Of a stretch of 64,000 nucleotides of DNA, positions 1 to 8,594 are shown piece after piece. Made by a program: the position numbers and the translations under genes. The DNA is from Promethearchaeota archaeon (lineage in GTDB: Archaea > Asgardarchaeota > Lokiarchaeia > Sigyniarchaeales > SOKP01), in NCBI GenBank assembly GCA_030606485.1, contig JAUWGH010000004.1, forward strand, positions 62,001 through 126,000, written 5' to 3'. The stretch's first letter is position 1. Each line of letters starts with the position of its first letter. The notes under the pieces were generated by a model. That model saw only the letters and a program-made list of their open reading frames with translations. It made no database searches and had not been told where the DNA came from.

Positions 1-131
1 AAATAATGCGAAGGATTTTAAAAGCAATCGCTACAGGCTCGAGTGTTGGAAATATAACTACACTTGCAGATCCAAGTGTTGTTGATGAATTAATTAGAGA
101 AAAGTTAAGAATGGAAGCAGAAGAACAATGA
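1..131 (+). CDS. C-terminal end of an unidentified protein (partial at window edge)
   Basis: An open frame enters from the left edge and stops at TGA 129-131. About 42 residues are visible, ending in a charged helix ([17 protein letters not shown]) after a Gly/Ser/Thr-rich stretch ([15 protein letters not shown]). The first ATG inside the window is at position 6, but the frame is open upstream of it, so the true start is probably outside. I do not recognise the family. It converges with the peroxiredoxin gene. Confidence 0.45.
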   Translation, partial: IMRRILKAIATGSSVGNITTLADPSVVDELIREKLRMEAEEQ

Positions 132-241
132 TTTTTTAATTTTCAGTTTATTTTCTTATTATAATTGCAAATAAGACTTTTTTTTATATCCATAAAAAAG
201 ATAGAAGGAAAATATATAAAAAAAATTTGAGAATTAAAATT

Positions 242-904
242 TTACAACTTTTTATGACAGAACCACCAGTCGTAGCAGTCATACTTTTTAGGATTTTCTT
301 CAGCAGTTTTTATATCTGAGGCAGGAGGGATAATCACTTCATCACCCAGCAATTCGTTATTAGGCCAATTTGCTGGCATTGCTACTTTTTCTCTATCTGC
401 TATTTGTATAGCTTTAACTATTCTAAGAATTTCATCCATGTTTCGGCCAAGTTCTTGCGGATAATAAAGAATAAGTCTAATAATTCCATTAGGATCTACT
501 AAGAAAACCGCTCTAACGGTATTGGAACCTTTACCGGGATGAATCATACCCAACGTCTGACTAACTTGACCATGATCTGCTATTATTGGAAAAGGGATCT
601 CAACTTTTAAATTTTCTTTAATCCATTCTGCCCATTTGATATGGGAAAAAACTTGATCGATGGAAAGTCCTATTAATCTACATTTAAGCTCCTGAAATTG
701 TTTATTTCGTTTTGCAAAAGCTACAAATTCAGTTGTACAGACAGGTGTAAAATCTCCTGGATGGCTGAACAAAATAAACCACCATTTTCCACCTTCATTA
801 GCGTCATCCGGTAATTTTATCATTCCGTGCGTAGTTTTAACTTCCATTTCTGGAAATTTATCTCCAATTAAAGGTATTCCTATTGATTTTTCAGAACTAC
901 TCAT
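242..904 (-). CDS. Peroxiredoxin, archaeal Prx6-type
   Basis: This is a thiol peroxidase that reduces hydrogen peroxide and organic peroxides in the cytoplasm. The 220 residues carry the peroxidatic motif [13 protein letters not shown] with the catalytic cysteine at about residue 56, and the extended C-terminal domain of the Prx6 group. The last residues hold two more cysteines (about 210 and 216) in a CYDWWFC context, the arrangement known from archaeal peroxiredoxins in which a C-terminal cysteine resolves the sulfenic acid. Length fits the family (215-250). It heads a run of oxidative-defence genes on the same strand. Family assignment is firm; the electron donor is not shown by the sequence. 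Confidence 0.95.
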   Translation of the reverse strand: MSSSEKSIGIPLIGDKFPEMEVKTTHGMIKLPDDANEGGKWWFILFSHPGDFTPVCTTEFVAFAKRNKQFQELKCRLIGLSIDQVFSHIKWAEWIKENLKVEIPFPIIADHGQVSQTLGMIHPGKGSNTVRAVFLVDPNGIIRLILYYPQELGRNMDEILRIVKAIQIADREKVAMPANWPNNELLGDEVIIPPASDIKTAEENPKKYDCYDWWFCHKKL

Positions 905-1130
905 TATAATTTTTCACCATTTTTTGAATAATAATTCATTTAAAATAATTTATTTAACATTTTTATATATTGTTCTTACAAATTATTTATGAAAATAAAA
1001 TTAATAATAGCTAAAAAGACTTTAAAATAAGGAAAAAATAGAATTATTTATTTTTTATAAATATCTTTTATCTTCTTTTAATTAGGTTCCAAGAAAGATG
1101 AAAAAAAAATTTATTTTAAATTAATATTAT

Positions 1131-1523
1131 TTATTTGAATTTCCATAAACCGTGTAAATTACAGTATTCTCTAGCCCAGAGTCCCTCAGTATCTGCTACT
1201 ACAAATGTTGCTTTAGGTTCATCGCCTGGCTTAAGAAATTTTCTTTTATAGCAATTATCCTTGCAAATTAATTCAATCCATTCAATCCAATGCTCTTCAG
1301 TCATTGGATGAGCCATATTTGCAACAATTCCAATAGAAACAGTCACTTTATTCCCATCAATTTCTATATAAGGAATATGTTTTTCTCCTTTATAATCTGC
1401 AGTTTTAGATTCTATTAATTTCATATCTTGCCCGCAACATACAAGAGTACCACCTCCAGTATGAAGCATTTCAACAATATTACCACAAACTTCACATTTA
1501 TAAATTTCTTTTAATTGAGTCAA
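1131..1523 (-). CDS. dfx: Desulfoferrodoxin / superoxide reductase (two-iron type)
   Basis: Reduces superoxide to peroxide without making oxygen, a defence typical of anaerobes. The 130 residues show both domains of the 2Fe class. The N-terminal desulforedoxin-like domain has Cys10, Cys13 and the adjacent pair Cys29-Cys30. The neelaredoxin domain has EKH (47-49), HPMTEEHW (His72, His78) and CNLHG (Cys121, His124), the 4His-1Cys iron site. All iron ligands appear to be present. Its peroxide product could be removed by the neighbouring rubrerythrin and peroxiredoxin. An AT-rich gap of more than 200 bases separates it from the peroxiredoxin gene, so it probably has its own promoter. Confidence 0.96.
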   Translation of the reverse strand: MTQLKEIYKCEVCGNIVEMLHTGGGTLVCCGQDMKLIESKTADYKGEKHIPYIEIDGNKVTVSIGIVANMAHPMTEEHWIEWIELICKDNCYKRKFLKPGDEPKATFVVADTEGLWAREYCNLHGLWKFK

Positions 1524-1604
1524 GATTCTCGCGCCTTTTCTTATATGTTTATTTATTGAATATTTTGATTTTAAAAATTATTTTCTAATAAATATTAAAA
1601 AAAT

Positions 1605-2189
1605 TTAAAATTCTTCACATTTTTTTCGGTAGTATGCTCTTGGATGATCACAAGCAGGGCACCTCCAATCTTCTGGTAATTCGTCCATCTCTACTTCATA
1701 ACCGCACTCCATACATACCCAAACAATCTTCTTCCCACGTTTGAAGAATGCATCATCACCGACTAGTTTTATAAGCTTACCATAGCGTTCTGAATGATGT
1801 TTTTCAGCACGAGCAATGGATCTCAATCTGGTAGCAATTTCTGGATATCCTTCCTTTTCTGCAATATCTGCAAATCCTGGATACATTTCCTGCCATTCAT
1901 AATCTTCTCCAGTAATTGCAGATTTTAAGTTTTCCTCGGTCGTTCCATAAGTTGTAGGTCCTGCAGCTTGAATTTCCAAATCATCAAAACTTTCTTCTTT
2001 TTTTAGATCTTGTAACATTCTATAATTCCATGTTGCGTGTTCTTTCTCTTGGTCAGCGGTTTCAATAAAAATTTTTGATATTAATACATATCCTTCTTTT
2101 TTTGCTATTTTAGAAAACATAGTATATCTCATTCTTGCTTGAGATTCACCCATAAAGGCAGCCATTAAATTTTGTACTGTTTTTTTCAT
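1605..2189 (-). CDS. rbr: Rubrerythrin
   Basis: A di-iron peroxidase of anaerobes. The 194 residues begin with a ferritin-like four-helix domain ([19 protein letters not shown], then DQEKEHATW and [11 protein letters not shown], supplying the Glu/His ligands) and end with a rubredoxin-like domain, [19 protein letters not shown] followed by PACDHP, with four cysteines for one FeS4 centre. Length and domain order match classical rubrerythrin. It lies about 80 bases upstream of dfx in reading direction on the same strand, so the two may be co-transcribed. Confidence 0.96.
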   Translation of the reverse strand: MKKTVQNLMAAFMGESQARMRYTMFSKIAKKEGYVLISKIFIETADQEKEHATWNYRMLQDLKKEESFDDLEIQAAGPTTYGTTEENLKSAITGEDYEWQEMYPGFADIAEKEGYPEIATRLRSIARAEKHHSERYGKLIKLVGDDAFFKRGKKIVWVCMECGYEVEMDELPEDWRCPACDHPRAYYRKKCEEF

Positions 2190-2441
2190 TAGTTTTAACC
2201 CATCAATTTTATATTTGCTTTTAAATATTTCTTAAGAAATTTTAATTTTTAAATAATGATATTTCCGTTAATGTAAATATCTGCAGATTATATTTTAAAA
2301 ATTAAATTAAAAATTAACTTAAGATATAGGAATCTCTCCATCTAAATGTTTAATAATTTATTAAAGTTAAATGTGAAATTCTCATATTTGTTTTTTACCT
2401 CAAATAAAATTCATCAAAAATAAAAAATGAGATTAAAAAAC

Positions 2442-2747
2442 ATGTCCAAAAAAGAAAAAAGAGTGGTCTCACCAAACATATGTGCATGGGCTGATGATGA
2501 ACATAATATTAATCATATCGAAATAACCTTACATGGAGTAGAAAAGGATTAAATCTATTTAAAAATGCATGGAGATAGTTTCTTCATTAAAGAAGAAACA
2601 GAAGAATTATTATATATAGGGTCTTATGCAATATGTTGTCCCGTAAAACCCACAGAAGCAAAACCCAAATACAAAAATGGATTACTGAAAATTGATGTTC
2701 CTTTTAAGGATTTAATGAAAGATGCTATTGAAGTAAAAATCGAATAA
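2442..2747 (+). pseudogene. Hsp20/alpha-crystallin-like protein, interrupted by an in-frame TAA
   Basis: Read in a single frame from ATG 2442, the DNA encodes 36 residues ending GVEKD, a TAA stop at 2550-2552, then at once IYLKMHGDSFFIKEE and a C-terminal half ending GLLKIDVPFKD. The two halves join into one archaeal small heat-shock protein: the join falls where family members read like GVxKEDIxLKM, and the GLLxIxVP motif is conserved. A single G-to-T change turning GAA into TAA would explain the interruption. The downstream part could restart at ATG 2565 (60 residues), but that would lack the first strands of the alpha-crystallin domain. It is either a recent pseudogene or a sequencing error. 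It is the only plus-strand gene among the minus-strand redox genes. Confidence 0.75.
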
Positions 2748-2846
2748 TATATTTTCTTTTTTTATTTTGATTTTTAATAATAATCATTTTCTTTCCATAT
2801 TCGAGGAAATTAACCATTTTATTTTAGCAAATATAAAGAAATAAAA

Positions 2847-3002
2847 TTATTTTTTTTTCATTTTAACCTTATCTATCTGAAGTCCCGTTTCTCTGCTAGA
2901 TGGAAGAGCAGTACCACAATGGTTTTTTTGAGCTTCTTTTAATTTAAAAGTTCTTTCTAATTCCTCTTCTACTTCTTTATCAGTTAATTCTTTATTACTC
3001 AT
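2847..3002 (-). CDS. Small hypothetical protein
   Basis: A 51-residue charged protein starting MSNKELTDKEVEEELERTF, with a predicted N-terminal amphipathic helix, a central NHCGTALPSSRETG segment with one cysteine, and a lysine-rich end. An ATG further upstream in frame (3038) would add 12 very hydrophobic residues and is less likely. It lies between the broken Hsp20 gene and ferritin. I do not recognise it; coding is plausible from composition only. Confidence 0.5.
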   Translation of the reverse strand: MSNKELTDKEVEEELERTFKLKEAQKNHCGTALPSSRETGLQIDKVKMKKK

Positions 3003-3133
3003 AATAATCAAACAGAAAATAGAAAATAAAAAGATCACGTTTAAGAATTATAAATCTAAATAAAAAAAATAATTAAAAAAAATAAGAAATCTTGAATATA
3101 AATTTTTTAATTTTAATATACATATTTTATTTT

Positions 3134-3622
3134 TTATTCTTCATCTCTGTGTAAATGATGATCCCACAGTGCATCATTTTTTCTCAAAAGAATATATGTA
3201 GCCAATAATTCATTAGATTGAGCCTCTTCTTCGATCTGTTCCTTAATAAACCATTGAAGCATTTCTATCGCTTCATATTCTTTTAATTCCATTGCCTTTT
3301 CTAATATTTTTTTTATTTCTCCTGTAATATATTCTTCATGTTCAATTGTAGCTTTAATGCAATCCTCTACGCCTTCAAAATCGGTTTTAACACCATCTAT
3401 TGTTTGATATTCCACATGACCTCCTGTTTCTATGATATAATTAACAAAACGTTCTGCATGTGTATATTCTTCTTTAGCTTGAGCATCAAACCACTTTGCC
3501 ATATTATGAAGCGATTTTTCCTCAGCCCATGTCGATATCCCTAAATAAATATACGCTGATCCTAATTCCTTCATAATCTGTGCATTCATTATTTCGTTTA
3601 TTTCTTTACTAATTAATACCAA
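3134..3622 (-). CDS. ftn: Ferritin
   Basis: Iron-storage and iron-oxidising protein that assembles into a shell. The 162 residues show the four-helix ferritin fold with ferroxidase-type ligands: EEKSLHNMAKWFDAQAKEEYTHAERF (Glu/His of the helix B pair), then IEHEEYITGEI and EQIEEEAQSNELL in helices C and D. The C-terminal ALWDHHLHRDEE tail is His-rich. Length is that of bacterial/archaeal non-haem ferritins. Placed among superoxide and peroxide detoxifying enzymes, it would limit Fenton chemistry by sequestering Fe(II). Confidence 0.95.
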   Translation of the reverse strand: MVLISKEINEIMNAQIMKELGSAYIYLGISTWAEEKSLHNMAKWFDAQAKEEYTHAERFVNYIIETGGHVEYQTIDGVKTDFEGVEDCIKATIEHEEYITGEIKKILEKAMELKEYEAIEMLQWFIKEQIEEEAQSNELLATYILLRKNDALWDHHLHRDEE

Positions 3623-3759
3623 TTTAATACACCTTAAATTGATGTTATTTTAATATGTATTAATTATTACTGGTTATTTTTTGTAATTTATTTTATATTA
3701 GTTATGTAGATAGAGAAAGATTTTTTACAAATTTATTATAATTTATAAATTTCTTAGTT

Positions 3760-4116
3760 CTAGATATTTTCTTCAGCTTTTCTTTGCAAATCAATTGGTC
3801 TCCTCTCAGGAACATTTACAAATTCCAAACCCTTTTCATAAAAATTTGAAGCTAAATATAAATTGCAATAACATGCCCCATATTCTATTATATCTGCTGG
3901 GGCATAATCACATGGACAAATTAAATCACGATCTAATTCCCTCTTTCCTGAAGCTAATCTACATGGACAAGATTGATATCCATATCTTAATTTATTATAT
4001 AATAATCCATCTATTAAATCCTTAAAAGTCTCTTTATCCTTATTAAGATTCCAATTATTGGTTTTAGCAACTTGCTTGCAATATTGAATCATCCCATCTT
4101 TAGTTGATAAATTCAT
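3760..4116 (-). CDS. Ferredoxin:thioredoxin reductase catalytic-subunit-like protein
   Basis: The 118 residues have the spacing of the FTR catalytic chain: CPC at 50-52, CPC at 67-69 and CYC at 82-84. In the family, four of these cysteines bind a [4Fe-4S] cluster and two form the redox-active disulfide; the third motif is usually CHC, here CYC. The family transfers electrons from ferredoxin to a small disulfide protein. The gene starts one base after the stop of the glutaredoxin-like gene, so the two are one operon and the glutaredoxin is the obvious partner. No variable (SH3-like) FTR subunit is seen, as in most archaea. Confidence 0.88.
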   Translation of the reverse strand: MNLSTKDGMIQYCKQVAKTNNWNLNKDKETFKDLIDGLLYNKLRYGYQSCPCRLASGKRELDRDLICPCDYAPADIIEYGACYCNLYLASNFYEKGLEFVNVPERRPIDLQRKAEENI

Positions 4117-4117
4117 T

Positions 4118-4447
4118 TCATACTCCCTCCCTTTTAATTAATTTTTTATATTTTTCTGGATCGTAACCAACGATAGGTTGATCGTCAACGATTAAAAAAG
4201 GAAAAGCAATTCTTTCTTTAAAGGCTTTTCTTAAACAATCTGAAATTTCTTTTTTTGTGTTTTTATCTATTTTATCTACATCGATAAATCTATACTTTAT
4301 ATTATTATCATTCAAATACTTTTTAGTTTTCTTACACCACATGCATGTACTTAAAGTAAATAATGAAATCTTTTGAGAAGTTTTATTTCCATCAACTATA
4401 TTAAATTCTTCTTTACAAAAATCGAACATAACATCAGCATTAGACAT
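4118..4447 (-). CDS. Glutaredoxin-like protein
   Basis: A thioredoxin-fold protein of 109 residues with redox motif CMWC (35-38), the cis-proline region AFPFLIVDDQ and the GYDPEKYKKL end typical of NrdH/glutaredoxin-like proteins. The first 25 residues form an extension with one further cysteine (Cys11). It sits directly upstream of the FTR-like gene with a one-base gap, so it is the likely substrate of that reductase. Whether it uses any low-molecular-weight thiol cannot be told from the sequence. Confidence 0.9.
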   Translation of the reverse strand: MSNADVMFDFCKEEFNIVDGNKTSQKISLFTLSTCMWCKKTKKYLNDNNIKYRFIDVDKIDKNTKKEISDCLRKAFKERIAFPFLIVDDQPIVGYDPEKYKKLIKREGV

Positions 4448-4542
4448 TTTTTATTTTCTACTCTCATTTTAAAAATTGTTAATAATGATTATTTTTATTT
4501 TATAATCAATAAAATTAAAGTTTTTAATTATTATTTTTTCTT

Positions 4543-4773
4543 GTGGAGGTTTCAAATAACTGTTCAACGAAAACTTTTCATATTATTAACGAGAATAAAT
4601 GCTTAAAGTGTCAAACATTCGAATGTGAAAATGTATGCTTTAGAGGGATCTATAAAGTAATTAATAAGGATTTGGCACCAAAATGTGTTATTGTTAAAGA
4701 GAGAGAATCTTTCTGTGTGAAATGCCACCTTTGTACGACTGCATGTAAACACAAGGCAATTGAAATATTATAA
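4543..4773 (+). CDS. Two-cluster [4Fe-4S] ferredoxin-like protein
   Basis: A 76-residue protein with eight cysteines in two groups: CLKCQTFECENVC (CX2CX4CX3C) and CVKCHLCTTAC (CX2CX2CX3C), consistent with two [4Fe-4S] clusters. The proline that normally follows the last cysteine is replaced by lysine. The start is uncertain: the frame opens with GTG at 4543, but that codon overlaps a GGAGG sequence (4545-4549). It diverges from the glutaredoxin/FTR operon and could supply electrons to the FTR-like protein; this is inference from position. Confidence 0.8.
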   Translation: MEVSNNCSTKTFHIINENKCLKCQTFECENVCFRGIYKVINKDLAPKCVIVKERESFCVKCHLCTTACKHKAIEIL

Positions 4774-4868
4774 ACTTCCATTTAAACACATTTAAAATAT
4801 ATAAAAATTTTATTATTATCATTTACACTTTAAATTAATAATAGTAAATTTTGGAGTGAAAAAAGTAA

Positions 4869-5420
4869 ATGTTAAAACAAACTTTTAACGAGAAATTGGG
4901 GATTGATAATGATGATAAAAAGATAATAGAAATGCTCGAAGAGAATCCAGATTTAACGCACAGTTTTATTGCTGAGGAAATAGGTAAAAGCCAGCCTGCC
5001 ATTGGAGCAAGAATTCTAAAATTAGAACGAAAGCATCTTATAACTAAACAAGTTGGATTTAATCTTAGAAAAGTTGATTTAGATGTTGCGATTGTTCAAG
5101 TTTCCACACGAGATGTCGAAGAAGTTATAAAAAAAGTTAAGGATTGCCCATTTATAAATTACATCTTTCGTGTTTCTGGTGAATTTAATCTTATGATCTT
5201 TTTAGCTGCCTCATCTATTTCAATCATTGAGAAAATTGTTGATCTTTGTTTTAGGGGGGATGAGAATGTATTAAACGTAAAAACGAATTTTATCATTTCC
5301 GCAGAAAGAAGTTTCGTTATGCCCATTGATTTTAGGATTGAGAAATTTGATGGAAGTTCTTGCGGACCAAATTGTTATCTAAATAAAAATAGGCCAATAA
5401 TAAAGATTAAAAGAGATTAA
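4869..5420 (+). CDS. Lrp/AsnC-like transcriptional regulator with C-terminal CGxxC
   Basis: A 183-residue regulator. Residues about 16-75 form a winged helix-turn-helix (DLTHSFIAEEIGKSQPAIG, then ARILKLERKHL), followed by an RAM-like ligand/oligomerisation domain (VDLDVAIVQVSTRDVEEV, CPFINYIFRVSGEFNLMIFL). The C-terminal tail ends SSCGPNC and a basic stretch. The tail cysteines are unusual for Lrp proteins and suggest thiol redox sensing or metal binding. It is convergent with a paralogue 11 bases away that ends in the same CGxxC motif. Position beside the redox island suggests control of those genes; not shown directly. Confidence 0.88.
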   Translation: MLKQTFNEKLGIDNDDKKIIEMLEENPDLTHSFIAEEIGKSQPAIGARILKLERKHLITKQVGFNLRKVDLDVAIVQVSTRDVEEVIKKVKDCPFINYIFRVSGEFNLMIFLAASSISIIEKIVDLCFRGDENVLNVKTNFIISAERSFVMPIDFRIEKFDGSSCGPNCYLNKNRPIIKIKRD

Positions 5421-5431
5421 ACCTTTTCAAT

Positions 5432-5965
5432 CTATGCATTAACTTTTTCAATTAGTCTTATACAATCTTCTCCACAACCTTCTTCTTTTGTGGGATTTTG
5501 ATCCTCTGATCTGAAATCCACCGGAAGGATTAAGTCCTTAGCAATGTCAACTACAATTTCCATTTTAACATTTGTTATGTTCTTATTGTTTCTGAAGTGA
5601 TAATTTACCATATTATCTAATTTATTCAAATTCGAGGCAGTGAGAAATAATAGGATATTTTCCTCGCCTGATAACTTAAAACAATTAATTATAAACGGGC
5701 AGACTTTCGCCATTTCAAAAATATCAACGGGATCTTTAGTCCTTAATGTCACCGATGCTAAAAATAGATCAACTTTCTTAAAATTGACACCTCTTTGCAT
5801 CTCCAGAAGTCCTTTTTCCTCCAATTTATGAATACGCATACCTACAGTAGGTTGGGATCTAGAAATTTTCTCTGCTATTTCCATATGTGTCAAAGTGGGG
5901 TTATTCTGCAACAAATCAATTATATTCCTGTCAACTTGGTCGATTCTAAATTTTGATTCAGTCAT
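5432..5965 (-). CDS. Lrp/AsnC-like transcriptional regulator, paralogue with C-terminal CGxxC
   Basis: 177 residues, clearly related to the gene at 4869-5420. Both share NPxLTHxxIAExIxxSQPxxGxRIxKLE in the DNA-binding domain and CPFI in the effector domain. The C-terminal tail reads EEGCGEDC, again CGxxC, with an acidic rather than basic surrounding. The two genes are tail to tail and probably arose by duplication. Roles as heteromeric partners or as two sensors with different redox potentials are possible; neither is shown by the sequence. Confidence 0.88.
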   Translation of the reverse strand: MTESKFRIDQVDRNIIDLLQNNPTLTHMEIAEKISRSQPTVGMRIHKLEEKGLLEMQRGVNFKKVDLFLASVTLRTKDPVDIFEMAKVCPFIINCFKLSGEENILLFLTASNLNKLDNMVNYHFRNNKNITNVKMEIVVDIAKDLILPVDFRSEDQNPTKEEGCGEDCIRLIEKVNA

Positions 5966-6140
5966 TTTATCTTGATCATTTTTTTTTAATTTTAAATTAA
6001 AATTCAGATACTTATAAAATATAAGTTAATGATTTCTAAAAAACTTTTAACATTTTTTTGTTGTATTCTTTAAAAAACTTTTATATTTTGATCATAATGA
6101 TTTTTTTTTTCACAGAGGATATTATCCGTAATTCCTTGAA

Positions 6141-7091
6141 TTATCTACTTGAAATAATGATTACTGCTATTAAAATTAGAATACCTCCGAATAATGGAAC
6201 CAAGATATTCTGCTCAATGCCTAAAACAAAAGAAAAAAGTAGAGTTAAGAAGGGTTCTGCATAAAGAAATGATGCGACCTTTGAGGCTTCAAGTTTTTTC
6301 ATACTTGATGCCCAAAGAATACCTCCAATTACACTTGCAATAATTGCAAGATAAGCAATATTTAAAATAACATAAGGATTCAAAAAGTTTTCAATAAATA
6401 TATCCAGTTCGCCCATAAATATAACAAATAGGAATAATTCAAGAGTTCCAATGTATATTACATAACGCATGATTTGAATGGGTGTTAATTTTTTTGTTAA
6501 TTTCTTCAGAAGGATTGAATAAACAGCCCAAATAATTGGTTGGCTGATACCAAGAATATTTCCAAAAAAGTTTTCAGAAAATAGATTTAAATTATTTAAG
6601 TCGCCACGTGACATTAGTATTAATGTGCCTATTGTTGCTAAGATAAAACCAATAATTTTAAGAGAATCTAATTTTTCATTGAAATAAATTATTGATAATA
6701 TTGTAATGAAGATTGGGGATAATAAACATACTAATAAGGCAGATGTTGAAGGACCAATCAATTCTATTGCATTGTATTGGACAACATAAAAAAGAAAGCC
6801 TCCAAGAAAGCTGCAAGCTAAAATTAAAATATAATATTTTTTACTTGAATTTGAATTTCTTATAATCTCTTCATTATTCTTATAAATCTCCTGATCATTT
6901 TTCATAAAACTATTCTTTTTTTTCCATATTTTTTCAAAAATTGTTATCAACAAGAGAGTAAAAGATGCAATTATGAACCGATAGAAAGCAATCGTAATTG
7001 GGGTTATAAATATCAATAGATTATCGACTATTATAAATGAGAAACTCCAAAATCCTATTATTATCCCTAATAGAACGTATTCTTTTTTCAT
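6141..7091 (-). CDS. EamA/DMT-family transporter
   Basis: An integral membrane protein of 316 residues with about ten hydrophobic segments in two EamA halves, for example IIIGFWSFSFIIVDNLLIFI with FYRFIIASFTLLLI in the first half and ISQPIIWAVYSILL onward in the second. The first half contains a charged cytoplasmic insertion (about residues 55-85, Lys/Asn/Glu-rich) between segments two and three. Drug/metabolite transporters of this size export amino acids, purines or other metabolites. The substrate cannot be read from the sequence. Confidence 0.88.
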   Translation of the reverse strand: MKKEYVLLGIIIGFWSFSFIIVDNLLIFITPITIAFYRFIIASFTLLLITIFEKIWKKKNSFMKNDQEIYKNNEEIIRNSNSSKKYYILILACSFLGGFLFYVVQYNAIELIGPSTSALLVCLLSPIFITILSIIYFNEKLDSLKIIGFILATIGTLILMSRGDLNNLNLFSENFFGNILGISQPIIWAVYSILLKKLTKKLTPIQIMRYVIYIGTLELFLFVIFMGELDIFIENFLNPYVILNIAYLAIIASVIGGILWASSMKKLEASKVASFLYAEPFLTLLFSFVLGIEQNILVPLFGGILILIAVIIISSR

Positions 7092-7257
7092 TGATGATAA
7101 GCAGATATATTAAAATAGTTAATTTAAACAAAGAAGAGTGGTTTAATACTTTTTATCTTGAATAGATATGTAAATGAAAATTCCATATTATGTCGATATT
7201 ACACTGTAATATTTAGATCTACTCTAAGTGTATATCTAGATAATATAACATAATTTC

Positions 7258-8469
7258 ATGATTTATATGGAATTTCAACAGCCTATTATAAGAAAGGTTG
7301 ATTCCTTTAATTTTGATTCCTATCAAGATAGAAGGTTGAAAGCTTTTTTGAATGCAGGTATTAAAAATGCTTTTCCATCCAAAGAAGGTATTAATATTCC
7401 GAAAAAGGGAGATTCCGATGAATTTTTAGCGGATTTATTAAATATTTTGAATATTAAGACATTGGTGGTAGGAGTGGGAGGAGCTGGCAATAACACGGTA
7501 TCTCGATTGCAAGAGGGAGGTATTATTGGAGCTGAAACATTAAACATAAATACAGACGCTCAAGACTTGTATTATTCACATGCTAATTCAAAATTATTAA
7601 TTGGAAAAGAAATTTCCAAAGGGTTGGGGTCAGGAAATAATCCTGAAATAGGAAAGGAATCTGCTGAATGTGATGTTAAAAGAATTAGAGAATTCATGGA
7701 TGCAGATGTAGTATTTTTAACGTGCGGCTTAGGAGGAGGAACCGGAACTGGTGCTACTCCTATTATTGCAAGAGAAGCAAAAAGAGCAGGTGCCGTCGTT
7801 GTTACTTTCTGCACATTACCGTTTGGTATGGAGGGGGAAAAAAGGAGCTTGCGTGCGAATAGTGCATTAAAAGAATTAGCACAATATTCGGATTCGTTAA
7901 TTCCCATTCCAAACGATCGTCTATTTAAGTTAGACCAAAACATTTCAATGATGACTGGATTTAAGATAATGGATGAAGTTCTTGTCAGAAGTTGCAGATC
8001 TTTGGTTGGTCTTATAAATAATTGTGGAATGGTTAATTTAGATTATGCTGATGTGAAAAATGTTCTTAGAAAAACTGGGAAATATCCATCAGGAATTATT
8101 GGAATTGCTGAATCAGTTGGAGATAAAAATGATCTTATAAATAAAACAAAATTGGCTATTAACAATCCACTTTTAGAGCCGGATACAAAAAAAATTGATC
8201 AGTGCATAGTTTCAATATCTGGAGACCATGATATTCCATTATCAAAAATAGACAGCGTAGTATCCACTGTTTCAAATGAGATTTCCAGAGATGCCGATTT
8301 AAAGTTTGGAGCAATGATTGACCCAACTTTAGGAAATAAAACACAAATTTTATTCCTTGGGAAAGGCCCGATTTCACCCTTATTACTTAAAGCGCTTAAT
8401 TCGGAGGAAGGAAGGAAGGATATTGAAGAAGATATGGGTTATAGAAATGTAATTAATCGCCTTTTTTGA
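7258..8469 (+). CDS. ftsZ: Cell-division GTPase FtsZ
   Basis: A tubulin-superfamily GTPase that forms the division ring. The 403 residues show the nucleotide-binding start VVGVGGAGNNTVSRL, the switch region NINTDAQDL, the tubulin signature GGGTGTGATP (about 159-168) and the T7-type region NLDYADVKNVL. An N-terminal extension of about 70 residues precedes the GTPase core, and the C-terminal tail is short (GYRNVINRLF). ATG 7258 and ATG 7267 are both possible starts. It stands alone with AT-rich sequence upstream. Asgard genomes often hold two FtsZ paralogues; which one this is cannot be decided here. Confidence 0.95.
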   Translation: MIYMEFQQPIIRKVDSFNFDSYQDRRLKAFLNAGIKNAFPSKEGINIPKKGDSDEFLADLLNILNIKTLVVGVGGAGNNTVSRLQEGGIIGAETLNINTDAQDLYYSHANSKLLIGKEISKGLGSGNNPEIGKESAECDVKRIREFMDADVVFLTCGLGGGTGTGATPIIAREAKRAGAVVVTFCTLPFGMEGEKRSLRANSALKELAQYSDSLIPIPNDRLFKLDQNISMMTGFKIMDEVLVRSCRSLVGLINNCGMVNLDYADVKNVLRKTGKYPSGIIGIAESVGDKNDLINKTKLAINNPLLEPDTKKIDQCIVSISGDHDIPLSKIDSVVSTVSNEISRDADLKFGAMIDPTLGNKTQILFLGKGPISPLLLKALNSEEGRKDIEEDMGYRNVINRLF

Positions 8470-8594
8470 TTAATTACATCCTTTTAATTTTAAGTTGAGG
8501 ATTATTTATTTTAATAATTCATATCATAGGACAAGATATTTTAAAATTATTCATTAAAGCAATTTTATATTAGATATAAAATTATGCTTTCTTG

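Noticed and set aside
7323-7943. Long minus-strand frames inside ftsZ and other genes
   Set aside because: They are the complement of strongly conserved coding sequence and show no independent features.
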